Source: Mucor mucedo
Lineage: Eukaryota; Mucoromycota; Mucoromycetes; Mucorales; Mucoraceae
NCBI RefSeq assembly: GCF_025094135.1
Contig: NW_026252288.1
Location: forward strand, 124,001 to 188,000
Length of the DNA stretch: 64,000 nt
Direction of reading: 5' to 3'
Below the pieces are notes generated by a model. The model saw only the letters and a list, made by a program, of their open reading frames with translations. It had not been told where the DNA came from and did no database searches. A program made the translations under genes and the position numbers. Below, in pieces: positions 34,580 to 45,100 of this stretch. The stretch's first letter is position 1, and each line of letters starts with the position of its first letter.

Positions 34580-36305
34580 TTATTTGTTGTTTAAACGTTG
34601 TTTTGCTCTAGCGGCTTTCCTTTCCACTGGTGGGACGACAGATCCTTCAGCGGTAAACCAAAAATGAGTGGCAAACTTGAGTTTTAATTCAGTGACTAAT
34701 AAAGAAATTCCTTCTTTTTCAGTCAACTCGTCTTCATGACTCCAATCGATAGTTTCATCCCAAAGACCCTGACTAAGGCCACTGATGAACTCGTCCCATT
34801 CATTATTTGTAAACGTCAAGTGTAATTTCGATCCACTTAATTCTTTGGTCATAAGCAAGATGCCTTGTCCCACCACTTTGGTTAATTGCATGATTCTCTC
34901 GCCCACCATAATATTACGTCGAAATGCAGCCCAATTCGTTTCCGTCAAGAACGGTTCTATCCAACCTCGGTATGCCTTCATATTAGCATTCCGCTCTCTA
35001 TCTTTATCTCGTTCTGACATTGACAATCCTGGTGAGGAGGAAAGGGATTCTTCGGTAGAACCCTTGATCACTTCATGAGGAAAGATCTCGGCAAAAATAT
35101 CTTGGAATTGAACAAAGGCCAGGTAGAGCCTAAAGTAATCGTTGTTATAGTAAATTCCATTTTGGTTCATGCCATTGTCAAGGTGTGGTTTCATATTGGA
35201 GTGTTGCGTCAAAATCCCTAATGCCGGTGCTAGTAAATTACCCGTCTCTTCCGCGCTTAAACTATCCAAGTTGAGATTCTTTGGTAGTTTGACCTTTTCA
35301 ATGCCTAGTGTAAAGTGACTGGGCAATCGTTGTGCTTTTTGTTCTAAATCGGCCATCATAATTGTCCTCATCCGACTAATAATATCGTCACCTACATATA
35401 CATATATATAGATTGCATTTAATAAGAATATAAAATATCGCACTAAAACATAGAAGGGACTTACGCCGTTGTTTAAACTCGCCGTGTCTGTGTGGTATTT
35501 TGGGTTTTTTCACGACCTGTGAGGTGATCAAATCTGATGGAAATAATTCGTTATCTGGTTTTTTTCTTTTCCGCATCAGGGAAGCATGTGTGAGTACACC
35601 TTGTTCAGCAAATTTTTGTAGAGATGCGGGTTCTCTCGTGATTCTACCGTCCTGATAATAAAATCCACGCTGCTTGGGTTCCATCAGGACCTCACTATTG
35701 CCATTCATCAGTGTATTTAAATGTGGATATCTGTTGGGTTGATCTTCTGAAATGGTTGTAGGAGACCAGGGAGCTGTGGGTGGTTGAAATGAAGGTGGCG
35801 CAGATGTGAATAAGGGCCTGATATGTGTGTAAGGTCTCACTGAATACTGATCTGTGGAAATATCTTCTCTCATTTGTTGTGGACTGGCGGGTGTTGGATT
35901 TGTTAAATAAGATACGGATAGTAATCTCTGTGGCACAGGAGGAATAGGTGAGCTTGTATTGGAAGAAGAAGGAGGAGGTGTGGTGATTGTATTTTGACAA
36001 CAAGAGACAGAATTGGGTAGTTGTACGTCGGCTGTCACTGCTTGTCCGTTAGACTCGTCTCGAAAAACAATGCAATCGCTGTGAATGGGTTTATAGAAAT
36101 GGTACAAATCCCCAAGGGCATACACAATGCAAAAGAACAATTTAGCCATGCGTTCAGCATCAGGCTTTTTTCGAATAATTTGTTTGACAATACGAAATAA
36201 TTCAAGTAGGTCTTCGTCCGTCAAAATATCCTCTGCTTGGGGTTGAAAATGTGGCATGTCACTTGTAGTTTGTAATAAACAGGGTATGGAGTTACTTTGA
36301 CTCAT
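34580..36305 (-). CDS. hypothetical protein, 550 aa
   Basis: Two exons (36305-35465 and 35391-34580), phase-consistent. The N-terminal ~80 residues look folded and helical (DEDLLELFRIVKQIIRKKPD, AKLFFCIVYALGDLYHFYKP). A Ser/Pro/Thr-rich linker of about 150 residues follows, then a basic patch (LMRKRKKPD ... VVKKPKIPHRHG) likely to act in nuclear import. The second exon begins DDIISRMRTIMMADLEQKAQ and is largely helical (FRLYLAFVQFQDIFAEIFP, GLSQGLWDETIDWSHEDEL). It ends in a Lys/Arg-rich tail. I do not recognise the family. Layout (two helical parts, basic centre) would suit a nuclear protein, but this is inference. Confidence 0.8.
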
Positions 36306-37360
36306 GACGAAAAAAAAAAAAAACGTAGAATAAGAAAGAAAAAGATAATCAAAAAATAATTTCCATTATTTTTATATAAAAAAAAACTCACACGCAAAAA
36401 AGGCAAGTGAATACAAATTTATATATTCCGCCTTATCAAAATTATAATTGGTATCAGGCCGCAAGAATAGATTGACAGACTATAATGTATTTTTATAAAT
36501 ATATATTCCTATATTGGTGTCACACACACACACACACATACACACAAATATAAAGACTACAGAACAAAAAAGCTAAAGATTTAATATACTGTAAAGGTAG
36601 AATAAAAGGAAGTTCATGTTACATCAATGATAAAACCTTAGCAAATATTCCATGTGACTATAATTGTATCTGAACACAATTGGTATATGAGCGTACATTT
36701 AATTCAATTTTTTTTTTCACGTTTAGGTACATCCACGGCTCTATCACCTTAAACACTGATAACCATGCACTTTAACCCCTGTCACACAAAACCACACGTA
36801 TGATTATTTACTATTTTCTGGGTCCATTATACTTGCTATTTGTAGCTGCATTATGATGCAAGTCAAACTCAATTCCGACATTTTACTTCCTTCATTTTGC
36901 ATCCTACTAATGCATCTCGTTTATTCGTATCCCCGTTGACAGATACAGCTGTGTGTAACACTGATTTTCCTAATAAATTCCTTGTATAAGGTTCTCGTTT
37001 CCACTTCATTATTTTGTGTAGCTAACAAAAGCAGAAAACTCAACTCCCATAAGGCTATGCTCAAACCAACCTAGACTGCCGGGTACGCAGATCCTGTGTC
37101 TCCATGTCAGAAAAATAAACTTTTTTTTTTAGGTACCGAAAACGTCATGGGCCGTTCAGGATCATGTTTCATTTCCGCCCTAATAATATTGGAAACTTTT
37201 GAAAAAAAAAAAATCCAGACAGCTTCAGTACTCACGGCTTTAAATTGTGCACAGGTGATTTCTCAAACTGCGTCAATACAGTGCGTTGCGTTTAAAAATA
37301 GAATCTTGGGAAAGTAATAATGGACATTGTCAGTAGAGACAGTTGACTTTTTATTATAAT
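36306..37360. other. start of a gene-poor island
   Basis: About 1.05 kb, AT-rich, with a short (CA)n run near 36523-36545. It includes an ankyrin-like relic (36869-37060, listed separately). The plus-strand ORF 37096-37317 has no recognised features. Confidence 0.4.
36869..37060 (-). pseudogene. ankyrin-repeat-like gene relic
   Basis: On the minus strand, LLGKSVLHTAVSVNGDTN (frame from 37009) resembles the start of an ankyrin repeat (G-x-S-x-LHxAV). Just upstream, in another frame, LLLATQNNEVETRTLY looks like the end of the preceding repeat. The two parts need a frameshift to join. Small and degenerate; the assignment is tentative. Confidence 0.35.
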
Positions 37361-38597
37361 TCAGAAAAGCTCAAAAAAAGCAGTAAGAGTTTCTTCCTTT
37401 GGGACAACTGTTAAACCAGAATTTTCTTTTTTCAATTCCATATCAACATGTTCTTCTTCCTTCAGACATAAAAACAGCGTAACAATTAGTTCAAACATCT
37501 TTACCCAGTTAAAACGGTCACTCCAGTTTGTAGGAATATCTGCTGATCTCAATTCAACAAACTTCCGTAATCGATCTTCTTTCAAGTTCATTCTAGAGAG
37601 GGTAATTGTATCTTTGATCACTTCGGCTTTTCTTAAATCGGGTCTCTGAGGGACAGCCAAATTATCTTAGGGACAGCCATTTTTCTAAGGGACAGCCAGG
37701 GTGCGCATAGTCGTAATGTTGGAATTATAATACTTTAACAGACACCAAGAGGTCAATATATCTTAATAACATGAAATGGATACACATATATCACAATCAA
37801 AATAGTGTAAACCAGTATATGTGTGTTATAGCTTACCTTTAGCTTCTAGTTTGGACTTTACCTTAATATTTCTTCGTAATATTAAGATCAAACGAGCTTA
37901 AAGACGAAGGAGTGTCGGTAGAATTGTCAAACCAAGTACAAATCATTCAATATTTAACTATTTATTTGTAATTATCATATTGTTTTTGATTATATTTTCT
38001 TATTTCCAAGTCTAAAGGATAGCCAAAATCACAGATCGCACGTTGTGACTACGTGCACTTTGGCTGTCCCTAAGAAAAGCGATTCTCTTGCAGTAAACCA
38101 CTAGAAGATTCAATAAACAAAACTTCAGGGTTATTGGTTTTTCCAAGACCATCAGCATATTTCCTATATGTACTTGTTGTATCATGATCAACTTCAACGA
38201 TTTGTGCGTATTTTTGAGTTTCAACCAACTTTTCACACCACGAGAAATCAAGTTAACCGGTTTCTATAGATAAGTATTTAAACATGGGTATAACATATTC
38301 AACAAATGGAGTTCTCTCGTGGTTACTGTTGAAGACTATTGGCTGTTTACAGTTACAATGAAAGTCTGTTAAAGTGTATGCTATAATGTTGGCAAGATGT
38401 TTATTATCGTTATCTATTGACCTGTGAATCAAATGGCTCCAAATTTTATATGGGAATTCAGCAAAGTCATAGTTCAGAATGTCGTCCTCCCAATCACCAA
38501 ACCAGGAGCCCATCAAGAAAATCCAGGACATTGTTGACTTTTGACAATGATTTGCTTTTCTCCTGCATTTTACAGTTTTCGTTAAATATTTCTTCAT
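37361..38597 (-). pseudogene. broken member of a repeated family of unknown function
   Basis: Reading from 38597 down: GSWFGDWEDDILNYDF, PYKIWSHLIHRSIDNDNKHL, NERTPFVEYVIPMFKYLSIE-like text, an in-frame TAA (38253-38255), then in the same frame SWCEKLVETQKYAQIVE, TYRKYADGLGKTNNPEVLFI and ESSSGLLQENRFS. The frame then runs into the inverted-repeat element at 37686-38075. Beyond the element the gene text resumes: VIKDTITLSRMNL, KFVELRSADIPTNWSDRFN, WVKMFELIVTLFLCLKEEE. From memory, text of this kind (RKYADG, EASSG, FVELRSAxIPT, FELL) marks a large repeated gene family in Mucorales with no assigned function. Around 35 residues seem lost between the halves. Clearly a pseudogene. Confidence 0.65.
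37648..38075. mobile_element. small inverted-repeat element (MITE-like) with AGGGACAGCCA ends
   Basis: Left end at 37686 reads CTAAGGGACAGCCAGGGTGC and the right end, read on the other strand from 38075, reads CTTAGGGACAGCCAAAGTGC. The match continues inward for about 34 bp with transitions only. Two further copies of AGGGACAGCCA stand just outside the left end (37648 and 37668), spaced 19-20 bp, so the left end is a triple tandem. No coding capacity. It splits the pseudogene listed above. Confidence 0.7.
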
Positions 38598-38759
38598 CGC
38601 ATCTGTATTTTTGTAGTTTTTATCGTTCTCGAGAGACTCGACCCCTAAAGAACATAAACCAGCTATGGTTTTCCTATCTACTTTTTGGTTTTGTGAGGTG
38701 TACAGTGTAGGCCCAGCTATTTACAGTCTGAGCGCAGAAAATGTAGTGTGTAGCTTGCT

Positions 38760-40470
38760 CACTTTGCCTGGTATTGGAGACATCAATCAATACTTCTGAC
38801 CTATATTGTTTGATGGGACAAACTTTCCACTCCCAATTCATGCATTTCAAAGAGCCTAATATCCCGGGAAATCCTCTTTCTGAATGCACCAACACCACCG
38901 AGCATTTCCTCATCAACAAGCATATTCACCATACTTGCATGATGGACCATGCTTTTTTTACTGTTGCACAATAATGTCCCGAATATAGAGGATACAAAGA
39001 CAATTTTGAGAGGATTCCTTTAAAATTCGTTCTACATCTTCATCTGTAGGTGATCGAAGGTATTCCTCTCCGTACAATCGAATAATGGCCTTGCAAAAAT
39101 GGCGTAAGGCCTGTGGTATTTGACAGAATAATTACAATAGAAAAGTAATGAGATAAAAGTATATCTTTATTGGAGGTAAAAATAGACTAAAAGAACTATG
39201 CTGCTATGAAATAATTGATCCTTTTTATAATGCACAACTCTCCTGAGTTTTAATGATGAGTCAACCGTTCTGGTTTTTGGAATAGATCTATACTTTGTTT
39301 CCCGCCTTAGGTTAAATGAATACTACTCGTTAGAATTGTTTCCAGTTAACGTTGTCCCATATCAGTGGATCGGGAGCATCAGTATTCTGATAAATCTTTA
39401 GTATTACGAGACACTTATTTATCAGATCATGCAACGGTTACTGTAAAAGATGCATACTTGTTTGTCAAGTGTAATTGGCAATAGAACATAATAGTTAATC
39501 ATTTATTCATTATCTTTGTAATGAGTAAAATACGATCCCAAATATAAAATGTCCTATCGTTATTTGTATATTTGGTTGTAGCAGATAGGTATCCATTATT
39601 TCATACACTATTTCTTTATAGTCTTTGTCGGCAGTATAATTATATCAATATATAAGTAAATGAACCATTTATATTAATAGCTGTTCTATTCTCTCTCTGG
39701 GTAGCTAATCCATTGAGAGAACTATTAATATTAAGTTTCTCTTTCTTATAGTTCTTGATTTGATCTGAGAAGATTCTCTTCTCGATCGGTGATATCGTAA
39801 CTCAGTGGTATAGCATTCTGTATCCAACTGTCATTCGTATATCGTATTTAGGCCAATCATGCAATCTTTAATATAGAAGTATGTACTCGTAGTGGGAGAA
39901 TTTGTATAGCAGTATACAAGCGTATGCTGGTATGCAACATCAAAGGTTGTTTTAATTGCATAATTCATTTATTTAAACGATTTGCTTAATTATTCCTAAG
40001 TGAATCGTACCCAAATGCGACAAGGCCTTTTCACCGGTGGACTCGGCCATTCCATATTGATCATCCAACATTTCAGGTGGAGCACCGTAAGCAAGTTGGC
40101 GGACTGATATAGCCATTTTGAGAAGACCTGAAAGGCCTAGTCTCCCAGTTGCATCCTTCTTCCGCTTGAAGTAGTCATACTTGTTTTCCAAATCGCCAAG
40201 TATTCTCAAAAACAACTCCTTATCCATTCTAAACCAACGACGAAAATAAGTGTCTGGATATGTAGGATTCTTGGCGAAGTATTGCTTTTAGAGTCTTTCG
40301 TGCTCTCCTTCTCTGTCGCGGTCAATATGTTTCTTTTTCTCTTTGATACCCTGTTCTGTCATTCTCTTTTTAAATGCGTAAATTAAAATTTCTCTATTAC
40401 GATCTAATTGCAATTTTCTTTGCTTTTCTTCTTCCTCAAGGAATTGGCTGACAAGGTAATGTGTATTCAT
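38760..40470 (-). pseudogene. PIF/Harbinger-type transposase relic
   Basis: Pieces in order on the minus strand: an N-terminal Glu/Lys-rich helix (EEEEKQRKLQLDRNREIL), an in-frame TAA at 40288-40290, then in the same frame KQYFAKNPTYPDTYFRRWFR, MDKELFLRILGDLENKYDYF, GRLGLSGLLKMAISVRQLAYG and GMAESTGEKALSHL. About 0.88 kb later comes ALRHFCKAIIRLYGEEYLRS and PTDEDVERILKES. After another insertion of ~130 bp comes ERGFPGILGSLKCMNWEWKVCP. The LxRI, RLGLSxLxK, LAYG, GEST and RGFPGxLGSxxCMxWxWKxCP signatures are those of Harbinger-type transposases (DDE). The catalytic half beyond WKVCP is missing or replaced. Non-functional. Confidence 0.8.
39100..39990. mobile_element. insertion within the Harbinger relic
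   Basis: About 0.88 kb of AT-rich non-coding sequence separates KALSHL from ALRHFCKA of the transposase relic. Similar text flanks it: AAGGCCTTGTCGCATTT on one side and CAGGCCTTACGCCATTT on the other, read on the minus strand. This could be a diverged target duplication, or a junction of two different relics. No ORF, no recognised ends. Confidence 0.4.
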
Positions 40471-40514
40471 GTTTGTAAAAGTTAAAGAAAAAAATCGATA
40501 GGGGTATTCAATTG

Positions 40515-40640
40515 CCGTATTTTCGAATAAATCGTATTTTGAGGAATAATTGTTGAATGTTCGAGAAAAAACTTGGTCAAATAATTATATGATTGGCTGA
40601 ATTTTTTACTCCTCAAAATACGATTTATTCGAAAATACGG
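40515..40640. mobile_element. 126-bp MITE with perfect 31-bp terminal inverted repeats
   Basis: The 31 bases at 40515-40545 (starting CCGTATTTTCGAATAAATCG and ending GAGGA) are the exact reverse complement of 40610-40640. The 64-bp middle is non-coding. The right flank begins TA; the left flank (ATTG) gives no clean target duplication. Perfect ends suggest recent movement. Confidence 0.88.
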
Positions 40641-42188
40641 TAGTTATTTTTTGACCGCTGTGGACTCACTAAAAAAAGGCACTACATTTGTAGTACTATG
40701 GGCTTAAGTACTTTGACCATATGATCGGAAATCTTGGGAGTATTGGGCGCACTTAGGCAATTCGCGTATGAATATGTGACAATACGTTTGCTGGTTAAAA
40801 CGCTTACAGTCTATGGAAACGGTCGTTTTCTGTCGGAGTTGGCATTATTTTTTGCCGATGTTTCTGTTTCTGTGCTGTAGATAATTGTAGAATTAAATCA
40901 TCTAGCTCAATATGTTAGTATAAATTGGGCACCACTTCTATAAGGTTTTTAAATTATTATTTTTTTGTAACATTATCATCAAAGTGTTCAACATAAAGAG
41001 CATACAAATTACCAGGTAGTATCCTGCTATTATATATTTTGTAGGGATTAAGAAAAGGAAAAGTTGGGTAGCTTTAATCGAAATTGGAGATACTAAAAGA
41101 CTAAGCAGTACATATTAAACACGCTAAAGGAAATATTGAGAAATATAATATATATTTTTGATGTTTTGAAACATTGAGCCAACACAACTTATCCATAGCA
41201 CCCTTTTATTTTCCTTAATAATGTGCAACCTTTTGGGAAGTGCTTTTTTTAGGAAACCATTTCCTTTGCTCGGAAACTTTTAGCAATCATTCCCGTATCA
41301 AGTGGCAGTAAAAATTAATATTTGAAGCGAAAACTGAGCCCATTAGATGAACTGAGATTTTGTTATTTAGTTGAGACTTGCTTAAATGCTAATAATATTG
41401 AGCTCGTGTCTATTGCCAGGTTTTTTAACATGAACTCGAGCTCACCCGCATTTTTATGAAACGAACTGTACGTAAAAGCTCTTGAACGTACCCCAATGTA
41501 ACCGTTTATAGCATACAAAGTGACGCTAAAATACTAAAACAATGACTACTTAGTAGTAACACCTTTTTGGTATAAAAGTGCAAAGCACAAGTGACTTTCT
41601 CTTTAATGTTTTAGGGTTTCTTATATTATTCAGGTTCCATTTTGCATTTATGCACCCAGCAACCCCACTTTCATCTAGTTTATAGTCAACATTGACAACT
41701 TTGGTAGCTTTGAAAGGTTTCTGAAAAGTAGTTGGACAAGAGAAAATTATCTCAAGCTGTATACAAATACTTTTTTTATTGTTGCTGTTGTAGCAACCAC
41801 TGAGTTTTTTGTTTTTTTTTATTCCTCAGTTACTTTTGCATATATGCTGATTAACTCGAGCAGAAAGAGTAACTGGTAACGAACTTAGATAATTCTACTT
41901 TAATTTTTTATAATTACATATTTACTATCTTTGTAAAAGAAATTTATTTATCAAGTAAGACTTAAAACGTTGCAAAGATTGGCTCAGCAGTGCTTTACCA
42001 CTTTAGATATTTTTAACCCCGCCAGATAGGCGTGATTGGATGCACTGGCTTTGACCCTAAAAGTACTCTCGTGAACCTTTTTTTTTTAGACAGAGGATTA
42101 ATTTTTCTTTGTATGAAATAACTAGTTTATTTTTATTTTTTTACATATATCTCCTTTACAAACCTCCATCCCTTTATATAAATAAAAT
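40641..42188. other. gene-poor region upstream of TOR
   Basis: About 1.55 kb. No complete gene. It contains a start-less, protein-like ORF on the minus strand (41550-41815) and presumably the TOR promoter in the last few hundred bases, which are T-rich. Confidence 0.4.
41550..41815 (-). pseudogene. start-less ORF fragment, unknown
   Basis: Minus-strand open frame of about 85 codons with no ATG near its start. The text is protein-like: IIFSCPTTFQKPFKATKV, VNVDYKLDESGVAGCINAK, WNLNNIRNPKTLKRKSLVL. It may be an exon relic or a spliced gene piece. Family unknown. Confidence 0.3.
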
Positions 42189-45100
42189 ATGGCACTCGTT
42201 GCTATGCTTAATTCGCAGGAAAACCTGAACAGAATATTTAGTGAATTAAAGTCTAAGTAAAGGACAAGACGAGATTTTTTCAATTACCATTGTTAATCTA
42301 TTTTTCGTTTTTTTTTTATACAGACACGAAGATAGACGTATTAAAGCTGCGGAAGAACTACGTGAAACAGTAAGCTAAATAGAATAAGCAAGATTCCCTC
42401 TTTTTTTTTGTGACGAAAAATTTATTAGGCAGCAACAGCATCAAGAGAATTATCAGAAGAGAACCTGACTCGCTTCACCAATGACATTAACAAGCGTTTC
42501 TTTGAATGGACACACGGTAATGACAACAATGAGAAATTAGGTGCCATTATTGGTATAGGTAATTAGTATAAACAAAAATGTGTTTCACAAATAAGGAATT
42601 AACCCCGGAATGTATAGATCGCTTAATCGGTTTGGAACCTGAGAGCAATGCCAATCGTTTTCATAACTATCTACAGCACATGTTACCGCATCATGACCAG
42701 CAAATCATGGTCCCCGCTGCAAAGGCTTTAGGTCGCCTGGCCGTGAGTTCTACCACCTTGACAGCAGATTTAGTTGATACACAAGTCGAGCATGCGCTCG
42801 AATGGCTCCAAGGGGACCGTAGTCGTTTAGCAGCCGTACTAGTCCTGAGAGAACTGGCCGTGAATGCGCCTACCTTGATTTACGCTTATGTGCCTCGTAT
42901 TCTGGACCTTATTTGGGTCGCCCTCAGAGATTCGAGAAATGTGATTCGTGAATATGCTGCCGATTGTCTTTCTCAGTGTCTCGAAATCGTACAACAGCGT
43001 GAAACGCCAATGCGAAAGACTTGGTATGCTCGCATCTGGGAAGAAGTCAATCGGGGATTACGTATGAATAGTGCAGAGGCTACACATGGTAGTTTATTAG
43101 CCATGAGAGAATTATTATTGCACGCCGGCATGGTAAGAACTAAGCCTATATCATGCTCTTATCTGTTTACTAATTTTTTTCCAAAAAAAAACAGTTTATG
43201 ACAGACATGTACAAGGAAGTGTGTGATATTACACTTCGTCTCAAAGATTCCCGTGATGTCTTGATTAGAAAAACTGTAGTGTCCATCATTCCTACTTTAG
43301 CCCTGTATGATCCCGCTACTTTCTCTGAGCTCTACCTGCATAAATCAATGAGTCATCTACTGAATTTACTTCGAAAGAACAGCGAAAAGCGTGATGGTGA
43401 ACACAGGATTGTAAACAATATTTAAAATAAGAGTATTAATTTTTTATATATATATTAGCCTTTATTGCTATCGGTCAAGTGGCTATTCAAGTCAAGAGCA
43501 ACATGAGCCCATATTTGGATGCCACCTTAACTTGCATTAAAGAAGCACTCTCAGTCAAAGGACGTCAACGAAAAGAAGTTGAAACGGCTACTTTTAGTTG
43601 TATCAGTATGTTAGCTACAGCAGTAGGACAAGCCTTGACCAAATACCTTCATGATCTATTGGAATTAATGTTTAACGGAGGTCTTTCTGAACCTTTGGTG
43701 GCGGCATTGAGTAACATTGCCGATCGCATAAAACCACTATCGCCTGTCATCCAAGGTAAAAGAAATATACATAAATAATGACCGGCATATTTACATCTTT
43801 ATTTAGAACGTTTATTGAATGTGATATCTATCACATTAAGTGGCCAACCCTATAAACAACCAGGAGCCCCCACCAACCGTACAATCATACAATCTGTCGA
43901 ACGACCTCTTCGTGAAGGAGGAGTTGGCGAAAAGGATGATGAGACTATTGTATTGGCACTCACCACACTTGGATCTTTTGATTTTTCCAACCATGTGCTG
44001 AATGAATTTGTACGTGATTGTATTGTCAATTATTTAGATGATGATCTTCCCGAAATTCGAAAATCCGCTGCCGTCACCTGTTGTCAGTTATTTGTGCGGG
44101 ATCCCATTTGCAATCAGACTAGTGCACACGCTATCAAGGTGGTAGGTGAAGTGTTGGAAAAACTTCTGACAGTAGGTATTGCAGATCCAGATCCTGTCAT
44201 CCGAGAGACTGTGTTGTCTTCTTTGGATGTCCGCTTTGATCGACATTTGGCTCAAGCAGACAACGTCAGATCACTGTTTATTGCTCTTAATGATGAAGTT
44301 TTTGCTATTCGAGAAATCTCAATCACCTTGATCGGAAGATTAACCACCTTTAACCCGGCATACGTCATGCCATCTCTCCGGAAAACTCTAATTCAACTTT
44401 TGACAGAATTGGAATATTCCGTTGTGAGTAGACAAAAGGAAGAGGCCGCAAGACTCGTGGCATTATTGGTCAGAGCCGCTCAAAGACTGACAAAGCCGTA
44501 TATAGAACCTGTTCTTAAAGTTCTGTTGCCAAAGGCAAGAGATCCTTCCACAGGTGTTGTCTCTGCTGTTTTAGGTGCTCTAGGCGAACTAGCTGCCGTC
44601 AGTGGTGAAGATATGGCCCCACATCTTGATGAATTAATGCCCCTGATTATGGAAACCTTACAAGATCAAAGTTCAAGCGCTAAACGAGATGCTGCCTTAA
44701 AAACATTAGGCCAATTGGCAAGCAATACAGGCTTCGTTATCGAGCCTTACACCAAATACCCTGCACTTCTCAATATCTTGATTAATATTATGAAGACTGA
44801 ACAAAATCCTACCATCAGAAGAGAGACCGTCAAGCTCATGGGTATATTAGGTGCATTGGATCCTTATAAACATAAGGTAAAAAAAACTATCTGCACATTT
44901 ATAAGACAATTGTGGCTAACTATCAAAATCAGATGAATGCTATCGGTAATTCGAGTGAAGAATTAGCAGATCCTAAACTTGCCAGTAATGATGTAACGTT
45001 ATTGATGATGGGTATCGGACCCTCCTCAGAGGATTATTACCCACAAGTGGTGATGCACTCACTCATGAAGATCTTGAGAGATCCGTCACTTAGTACACAT

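Noticed and set aside
37096..37317. 73-aa plus-strand ORF in the gene-poor island
   Set aside because: No domain and runs through A-tracts; chance ORF likely.
39780..39860. tRNA-like A-box text (TAACTCAGTGGTATAGC)
   Set aside because: The D-arm-like block looks right, but there is no convincing B box (GGTTCGANNCC) downstream and no acceptor stem that pairs. At best a tRNA-derived relic.
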